NCBI GenBank assembly: GCA_017165825.1 | Contig: CM029384.1 | Coordinates: 7,710,914-7,774,913 of the forward strand | From: Hepsetus odoe | Taxonomy: Eukaryota; Chordata; Actinopteri; Characiformes; Hepsetidae | Length of the DNA: 64,000 nt | Reading direction: 5' to 3' | In this document: piece by piece, positions 36,701 to 45,700 of the stretch | Position numbering within the stretch: the stretch's first letter is position 1 | Layout of the letters: every line of letters begins with the position of its first letter | Position numbers and translations under genes: made by a program | The notes under the pieces: generated by a model | Seen by the model: only the letters and a program-made list of their open reading frames with translations | Databases searched by the model: none | What the model was told of the DNA's origin: nothing

Positions 36701-39700
36701 CGCAGGCAAGTACCCTACCACCACCATCCCTGCAAGTCTAGTGCAAGTTTAAATAGGAGAGTTAGATTTAAATCAAAATAGAAATTAAGAACGCTAAATA
36801 AAAAAAATAATAAACTGGCCTTGAGGGTAAAACTAACATATATTGTGAGAGCTAAATGGCAGAGTGCTGTATTGTTGAGTAAGTAAGAAGTCTGGTTTGT
36901 ACCAGACAGACAGTTCATAGCCAACCGGTGAAACTCTCCGCAACTATAAATGCCAAATGGTCTCAGTGTAAAATTGGAATAGAATTAAGAGACCTTAACA
37001 CAATAGAATAGTATATTAGTAACAGTACCTACTTACTTACATTTGTCTTTCTCTGTTCTACCAACAGGGGCAGAGAGCCTCTCCTTATTGGGGATGAAAA
37101 CCCAGCTCTTTTGCTCATACAGGCAGAGAACCAGGGGGAAGGGGCTTATGAGGCAGAGCTGCATGTTCAACTTCCTGCCCAAACACATTTCCAGGCTGTG
37201 CTCAGTAACAAAGAGGTAAGGGTCTCAATAACATAAAGATCACAGAAGATCCAGTCAAATTCGTGAACAATTGAGCTAACAGTTAACTGAAGTCCAAGGC
37301 AAAGCACACAATATTACTACCATACTGGTTTCCCTGCTACACAGAGCAGGGATCAACACCCAGATATGCTGGTCTGATAAACTAAGCAGCAACAGATAAA
37401 TTAAAGCCATTAATGGTCCATTTATTTTTATTTTTTTTAAACGAGTATATTAGAAGGACAGCTCAGGTTCGATGTTTTGGAGACAAAGTTAGAGAAGCAA
37501 GGTTGCGTTGGTATGTCTAGAGGAGAGACGAGGATTATATTGGAAGGAGCATGTTGAAGATGAAGCTGACAGGAAAGAGGAGAAGAGGAAGACCAAAGAG
37601 GAGGTTTATGGACGTGGTGAGAGAGGACATGCAGGTGGTAGGTTTGAAGGAGGAAGATGCAGAGGACCTGAAGAAATGGAGACGGATGATCCACTGCGGC
37701 GACCCATAAACGGGAGCAGCTGAAAGATAAAGAAGAAGAATGGTCCATTTTAATTAAGTTGTAAAAATGTTCTTAGTGTTCGGCCACAGCACAGATTTGA
37801 TCCATATTCTTTCCCTTAACAGGAGATGCTGTCAGGAGATGAAAGCTACTCCCAGTTCTTGTTATAAATGACCGAAAACTCATTTCAGATGATTTTGCAA
37901 TAGACTGCAAGCGAAAGAAATGGATTCTTCTACTAATTGATTGTCATTGGCAGTAAAACTGCTTGAACGTGTTTGTTTGTTTGTTGACATCTTGTAGAGT
38001 TTGAATCTTTACAAGAATATATATATATATATTCTAAATAATACCACCTTCATAGGAGAACTAAAATGCTTTGCATGATCTATTAATTCTACAGTTTAAT
38101 AAATGTATTTAGGCATGAAGGAATACAGCAGTAAATAATACTGGAGCTGCTGATTTACCCTAATATCTTGGTTCAATTTCCAGGGCTTCACTCATCTGCT
38201 TTGTGTTCCAAAAAAAAGCAATGGGTCGGTTATTGTGGTATGTGAGCTTGGCAACCCAATGGAAGCCTCCCAGAAGGTAAAAAAAATATACACAGTACTG
38301 TGCAAAGGTTTTAGGCAGGTGTGAAAAAATGCTGTAAACAAAGAATGCTTTCAGAAATATAAATAATGATTGCTTATTTTTATCAATTTACAAAATGCAA
38401 AGTGAGCGAACAAAAGAAAAATCTAAATCAAATCAATATTTGGTGTTACACCTTTTGCCTTCAAACCAGCATCAGTTCTTCTAGGTACACTTGCACACAG
38501 TCAGGGATTTTGTAGGATTATAGTCGGTGTATGATCAACCAGTTTTACCAAACAGGTGCTGATGATCATCAATGTCACACGGAGGTTGAAACACAGTCAC
38601 GTTTGGAACAACCGACCAGCCGAGTTCCTTCAAAAACTGTGTGCAAGTGTACCTAGAAGAATTGATGCTGGTTTGAAGGCAAAGGGTGGTCACACCAAAT
38701 ATTGATTTGATTTAGATTTGTCTTTTGTTCATTCACTGCATTTTGTTGATTGATTAAAATAAATGATGGACACTTCCATTTCTGAAAGCATTCTTTGTTT
38801 ACAGCATTTTTTCCACACCTGCCTAAAACTTTTGCACAGCGCTGTATATGCGTCATGTTTTATTTTGCGATTCCTTTGACATGCACACTTCACTTTCTGA
38901 AACATTACATCAATGCTCATCGGTCTTTGAACTCCTCTTAGCTCCAGGCTGGGCTGTTCTTCAGTGTGGGAGGGCTGGAGGAGGTCAAGACCCATGTGTC
39001 TTTCCATTTACAAATTAAAAGGCAAGAACATCCTTTTATCCACCTTTCTAACTTTGAAGGTTCTCCACATCCATTAGCATATTCGTGTTATCTTTTTGTG
39101 ATAATTCCTTTAAGTAATTTTTTTTTCCGTTGAATGTTTGTTCTCTTCCTCCTACATTGTCTGCAGCAAGAATAGTCAGAACCCAGACAGCAACCCAGTG
39201 GAAGTTCAGATTAATGTTCAGGCTGCGGCTTCCTTAGAGATGCGTGGGTGAGTGTGTCTAGTTGTCTTTTTTTTTTAACAACACCTTGATTTTTAACCTG
39301 GCGCAATAACACTATGGAGCCAGACATGATCAAATATAATACACCAGTAAAGCCATTTCCAGTTATTACAGTCTTAACCAAAAGTCAGTTTTAGATCAAA
39401 CCAAGTCAGTTTCTCAAAATCTCAAAGTGATTCTCCAGTCACTGATCTTAAATCAGGAACGTTCCAAACTTCAAACACACAGTGACAGGCTCCTGAATGG
39501 CAGCAGTGGCCTAGTGGTTAGGACTTGACCCGAGGATAGGAAGGTCATGAATTTGAATCTCAGACCAGTAGGTTTCCCTGAGGTACCCTTGAGCAATGTA
39601 CTGTCCCCGTCACTGCTCCCCAGCTGCTGCACACCGCGGCTCACAGCTACACTGAGTGTATGGATTAAATGCAGAGGATGCTTTTCATTGTTGTTCACTG

Positions 39701-42700
39701 TGTGCAGTGCTGTGTTTAGCAATGACGTAGTCACTTTCACTTAGAACATGACGTTAAATATATCTGAATCAAGAAGCCTAAATTTCAGCATGTAAGTTTT
39801 GCACTCTATGGGGAACCAACTGAGAATTTTAAAAAGCAGGGAAATGCAAATCAGCTTTCTGAACAGTTTTGTTCCGAACTGTATGTTTACAGTTATAATC
39901 CACATTAAAATAATAGCTAAGTGGAAAATATCACACACACTTTTATATGTGATTTCTGGTATTGTATGACATACTGCCACCCATGGAAATTAAGAAATGA
40001 ATAAATGAAATGAATGAATTAATCGCATTATATAGCAAAAACATAAAACAAACTAACAAAAAAAACATAACTGCATTGTCAGAAAAAAAAACTGTTCAAT
40101 TACACTTCGTTTCATAAAGACACAGATGCGGTTACTTTACCCTTAAAGGAGCAACATGGTTTGCTCACCTGTACAAGAGCGGTTGGTGTAGAGCAGAAAG
40201 AACACGGCCCCTCAGTGAGCAGACTGGGCTTTGCTTCCCTATCCAGCCAGTCCCGCCCTGCTACGTTAGTGAGATTCCTTGGCCAGGTCTCCTAACACTA
40301 CAGTCTGTAAAATAAGATGGTTAAACTGAAAGTTACTCTGGATAGGAACATCCACCAAATATGCAAATGCATAATAATCATTGTTGAATTGTTCAAGTTT
40401 CTATAGTTTCTGAATGGGATAAGGGGCAGCGGTGCCTTGTGGTTAGGGTGTCGGCCACATGATCGGAGGATCAGGGGTTCGAACCCCTTCCCAATAGGTT
40501 GCCCTGAGGTACCCTTGAGCAAGGTGCCGTCCCCGTCCCGCTCCTCCCTGCGATGGGCTGGCGACCTGTCCAGGGTGCGTCCCCCATCCTCACCCTGTGT
40601 GTGCTGGGTTGGACACCAGCACCCCCCTGCGACCCCATTTGGGACAAGCAGCAAAAAATGGATGGATGGAATAAAATAGAAAAATATAATAAAACTACAG
40701 GAGTCATGACTGGGTGTATGATGTCGGTACAAATTATAAACCTTATCATTTCTTTAAATCAAGACAGTTACCTCTTACCCTCTTAACGAGGGTATTTATG
40801 ACATACCTTTAAGGTTACCATGCAATGCCAGTGTTAGCACACCAACGATAGTTTAATATCTTTTTTTTATGAGAGCGTAAACCATGAGGTCTGAATTTTA
40901 TCTGTGGTTCTGTCTGTCATGTAATGGAGTAATGGAGAAATTCTGTAAATCTGACCGGCTATGCTGATATGAATTGCTGAATACGGTATTGTGAAATAAA
41001 AATAAAAAAGTCTTTCTTTTTTTAATTTCAGAGCGTCCTCTCCCACTGAATGTGTCTTCCCTATTGCCAAATGGGAGTCAAAGCCTCATCTAAAGGAATT
41101 AGAGGATGTGGGCCCATACGTTGAGCACGTATATGAGGTATGAGTCCGACATATAGTGGGGAAAAAATAAAGAAAGAAAGAAATACATATATATAATGCA
41201 ATTATTTATACATTGCAAACTCTAAGTTTACCAATTATATTGTACATTTATATTGTTCATATAGTCAGTTGCTCAGGGTTAGAGTGTGTAGGGTTTGATT
41301 AGTGTCCCATCTCAATAGAGGATATACTTTTTAATGGTCACTGATTACTTCTTCCTATTGCTTAACCATGAATCACTACTCAATGGATTCATGGTAATTA
41401 ACGGTGAATCAACAGTTAGAATATAAAGATAGTTTTGAGCATGGTAAGGCCTCTGAGCATGAAACACAGTGAACGGAAAAAATGAGCTATATATCACCAG
41501 ATTAACAAAGATTGTTTTTGTTCCATGAGGAGATATGAGCTATTTCCTAATGCTACCACTTTTACTAGCCTTATGCACTTTATGGAAGGAGGCAGGCAAC
41601 AGCTGTGTGAGGCTTTTCAGTTTGCACTTCATCATGCTTTAGTGCCTCTGGTGAGTCGTGCTGAGCTCATAACTGCGGAGGCTGTGGGTGATCTTGGCTC
41701 CTCTTGTTCTCAGTTATGGAATAAAGGGCCCAGTCCAGTGAATGCCAGGCTGCAGCTGCATTTCCCTGTGCAGGAGAACGGAACCTATCTGTTCTATATC
41801 TTTGCCAATGCCTCTGAGGAGCACCTCTCCTGCAGCACCAACTACAGCATCGATGAACACGGGGTAAGAGAGCCACCTACTGTCTGTAGCCTTCGGTTGG
41901 CAGCTCTGGTTGTGAATCAGAGCTTGGGTGTGTGGCTCAGTTCTTCACTCACTCATTCACTTTTCACACCAATGAAAAGTTTGGAATTAATGTTTTAAAT
42001 CATGTAAGTCCTGTTAAACTTCACAGCTACCAAATAATTTACAAAACATTACATGTCTGCTTTGAGAAAGGGGCTGATGAGAAGTCTAAAAAGACTGATT
42101 AGGCTATTGGTCTACAGTGTTTGTTTTTTAATATACCCCCTGTTCCTGCTTCAGGATATGTCCACTGTCTGGAAAAATGTTGTGTAATCTTAACGCAGAT
42201 GAAGGAGGTCTAGGAAGTCTGGAAACATATTGGTTAACAGCCCTCTGTTGGAAAAACAACAAAACCCTAGCAAAGATATTATTTTTGTGGGTAACTGGTT
42301 TGATAATGTGAAAGATTATATTATAAAAATGTAACTGAACCATCAGAGCTATTCATCCCCAAAGGAGTGTGCCACACATTTTACAAAGCGATCTCAATTT
42401 AATGATAAGGAGGATAAAAATGAGACCGCGCTTGAGGGGAAAACATGCAAGGTAAACTGAAGCGGTAGATACAGAACAACAATAATAAGTTTAATTGATA
42501 TATCACCTTTTACAAGCTTAAGGATGCCTTACAGTGTATAAGAGGGGGAAAATATGTGATCAGGGAGGTGAAGTAGCAGAAAGAGAAGAGAGAGCTCTTC
42601 GGTTGAGTTTTAAAAGTGGGGAGAGAAGTAATTTCATGAAGGCTCTAGAGATGAGAATTCCACAGCTTGGGGGCCACAACCCTAAATGCCCTGGAGACAG

Positions 42701-45700
42701 AAACCAGAATGGACGAAGAAGATCTAAGATTGCGAATAGGGGAAATAATGCTGGAGTAATTCTGAAAGATATTGCAAGGCATATGAAAGGCTCTGAACAA
42801 TTTTAACTTAATGTGATATTGAACAGGGTTCCAGTGTTGGTTATGAAGGATTGTAGTGATGTGTGTTGAGCTTTTAAACTGGGTGAGAACTCTAGATGCT
42901 AAATTTTGGATATACTGGAGTTGGGCAACAGACTAAGCTGCAAGACTAATGAACAAAGTATGGCTATAATGTAATTGTGATGTAGTAACAGCATGAATTA
43001 TCATTTTGGCACTGCAGTTCCTGAGTAAGCTATAGAGACATGCAATATTAGGGGGGTGTAGGAACTTCACAAATATAACTTCCATTCCTTCACCTCATAG
43101 AAACCTCCTCTACTGAGCAAGATGAGATGTGCAGCTACAATTGTGGAGCAATATACAGTAATCGGGAAAAAAAACGGAAATCAAAATTTGTCTATTTTGT
43201 CAAGAATCTAATTTGTGCTGTCGGGAGAAAGAAGGGTGATGCGTATGTTCGCACTGTAAAGTCAAGAGGATACAACACTGCTTCTCTGCAGAAAGTCCTC
43301 TGGGGTTGTATGTCAGGTATAGGGTGGTGGTGGTCTGGTGGTTGGGTACTTGCCTACGGACCTCTGGATCAAGAGGTCCCTGGTTCGAATCCCACCTCTG
43401 GCACTACCACCACTGGGTCCCTGAGCAAGACCCTTAACCCTGAGTTGCTCCAGGGGGACTGTCCCTGTAATTAGGACATGTAAGTCGCTCTGGATAAGAG
43501 CGTCTGCTAAATGCTGTAAATGTAAATGTCAGTGTAGGAAACAGGACTGGAGCAATGCACCAGAACATGGAAGAGAATATAATCTCCTCACCCAAAAAAC
43601 AGAATCTGCAATGAAGGTAAAAGTTTAACAGGAAAACAGTTCCCACAAACAGATCAAAGAACTCAAGAAAAAGATGATGAAGTTGCTTGGCTAGACAAGC
43701 TCCTGACCTGACCCTTGTCATCAGTGGAGTAACTGATCTACCAAGCAGAATGGACCAAAAATGCCCCTCAAGGCTGCAGAAGATGCCTTACACCTGTAAC
43801 TGCTACACAACTACTTTTACAACATATGTGGTGTCTGAACACGTTTTCCATTTTACTTCATTTTTCATTATTTTTTTATGCTCATGAATACATATTTTTA
43901 TGTTGGTACCTACTGGAAATATGAACTACAAGTTTTTTTCTTTAATGTATTAGTTAGAACATATAATCAGTCCACCATAATTATACACCTGACATTGTTT
44001 CTGAAAATATATGGACAGAATTCATGTTGAGAAAAAAGTGGATGAATCTTAATGGCAATCTCTAACCTTTGCTTGAGCATCATTGTTTTCCTTGCTCTTC
44101 CCTACAGTTAGTGAAGAACGAGCACATTAACACCACTATTAAACTCCATCATGTGAACAAGCGCGAGGTCCAGCAGCAGCAGCAAGACCAACCTCGCCAG
44201 CAACGCTTAGAAACTGTCAATGTGGTAAGAAACTGTCCGTTGTCATCTAAACAGTCATCTAAACACATGGAGGGAAACAGGTCAGAGCCCAGAGATGAGA
44301 GTTGGCTTGTTCACCACTCTATTGCTCTGCAGATCTTTATTATAAGGTTTGTACTAATTAGCCTTGATCTGTCCATGGTGTTCCACTGCCATATGAGTGC
44401 TGGGACATTCCCCAGTCGCCCCTGCCAGCCTAGCTAGGCTCAGATAATGGTGGAAGATTAGGGCCAAGTAACAGATTTGACCTCATGAGCTTTTACAATA
44501 GCAATTTTTAAAATCTGCACCAATAGGGGGGGACATAGACCAAGAAATAAAGCTGTATATGGCGTTTATTTGATGCAGCAGATTTTTTCATTTTTCCAGT
44601 CCCATATATCCCTGTTCTTAAATTCATCAGACAATAGGTGATTTAGAAAAAAGGATGGGTTATATGATGGTATTAAATTGTCATTGTAAATACCTTTATT
44701 ATAAACATCCCATGAAACATGCAAGGAGATTGCTTTGTAATTAAGGAACGGAATTAAGGAAGTTTCATTATAAATAGAGCACAATTAGCACTGCTTAATT
44801 GAACTGAATTCACAGCAGACTGAAAGGAGTTGCATAAACTCACAGTTTTTGAAGATTTAATGTCATGATGTTTTTATCTGTAGCAGTTTTTTAAAACTCA
44901 GACAGAAAGAATTAGTCTGATACTTATTGTCAGGAACAAGTCTTCAAGAATAGTGTGATTACGTCCCAACATAATACTCACCTCTAGTTCCAGTATTAGC
45001 CAATGATCAGTAAAGGATGGCAAAGTTGTAGACTATTGGGCTTCACTTTGATAATTATGGTTATGAAAAAAAGTTGTAATTGATTGTTATCAAAATAATT
45101 TGAAAGGTGCAAAAAGAGAAATCATGCTTTGTGCATCAAGATATTTGTGTGTTTTTATTTTTAGCCTATAAGTGGTCCATTTCACTCAACACTCATTTAC
45201 AAATATGGTTCTTTAGGAAACCTTTGGGTTTTTTTCCATCATTAAACCCTCCCTTGTTGACCCTTTTTTCTGCAAGTAATGAAAGTAACTATTTGTGAAA
45301 CACAGTACAGCACAGTGAACCACAACAAAATGCAACCTCTGCTTTTCACCCATACACACACATGCAGCAGGGGGCAGCTATTTAAAGAACCCAGGGAGCA
45401 GTAATGGGGATGGTATCTTGTTGAAGGGTACCTCAGGACAACCTACTGGTCTGGGAAATGAACCCATGGCCTTCGGATCCTGGGACCTAGTCCCTAAACA
45501 CTAGGCCAACTATTGTTCAAAGTTTTACACTGGAGGTACATGATGAGGGCGTTTGTGGGACATTTTAGCCTGTTTGTTACCATTCTGCAGACTAAATCAT
45601 TCATAAACTTGCCCTCAGCCATGCCTGATCAGCTATGTCTAGTATAAAGGGGAATATATATATATATATATATATGAGAAAAATGTGTCTTTTTCCCCTG

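Noticed and set aside
41525..41998. Single 157-codon frame at itga2b exon 25 as a separate gene
   Set aside because: Only 41714-41863 is coding, framed by acceptor and donor sites that join exons 24 and 26 in phase; the rest is intron read-through.
44150..44175. Missing furin site in the integrin ('HVNKRE' lacks Arg at P4)
   Set aside because: Alpha-V and alpha-5 are cleaved at similar K-R sites without that Arg, so this is not unusual for the group.
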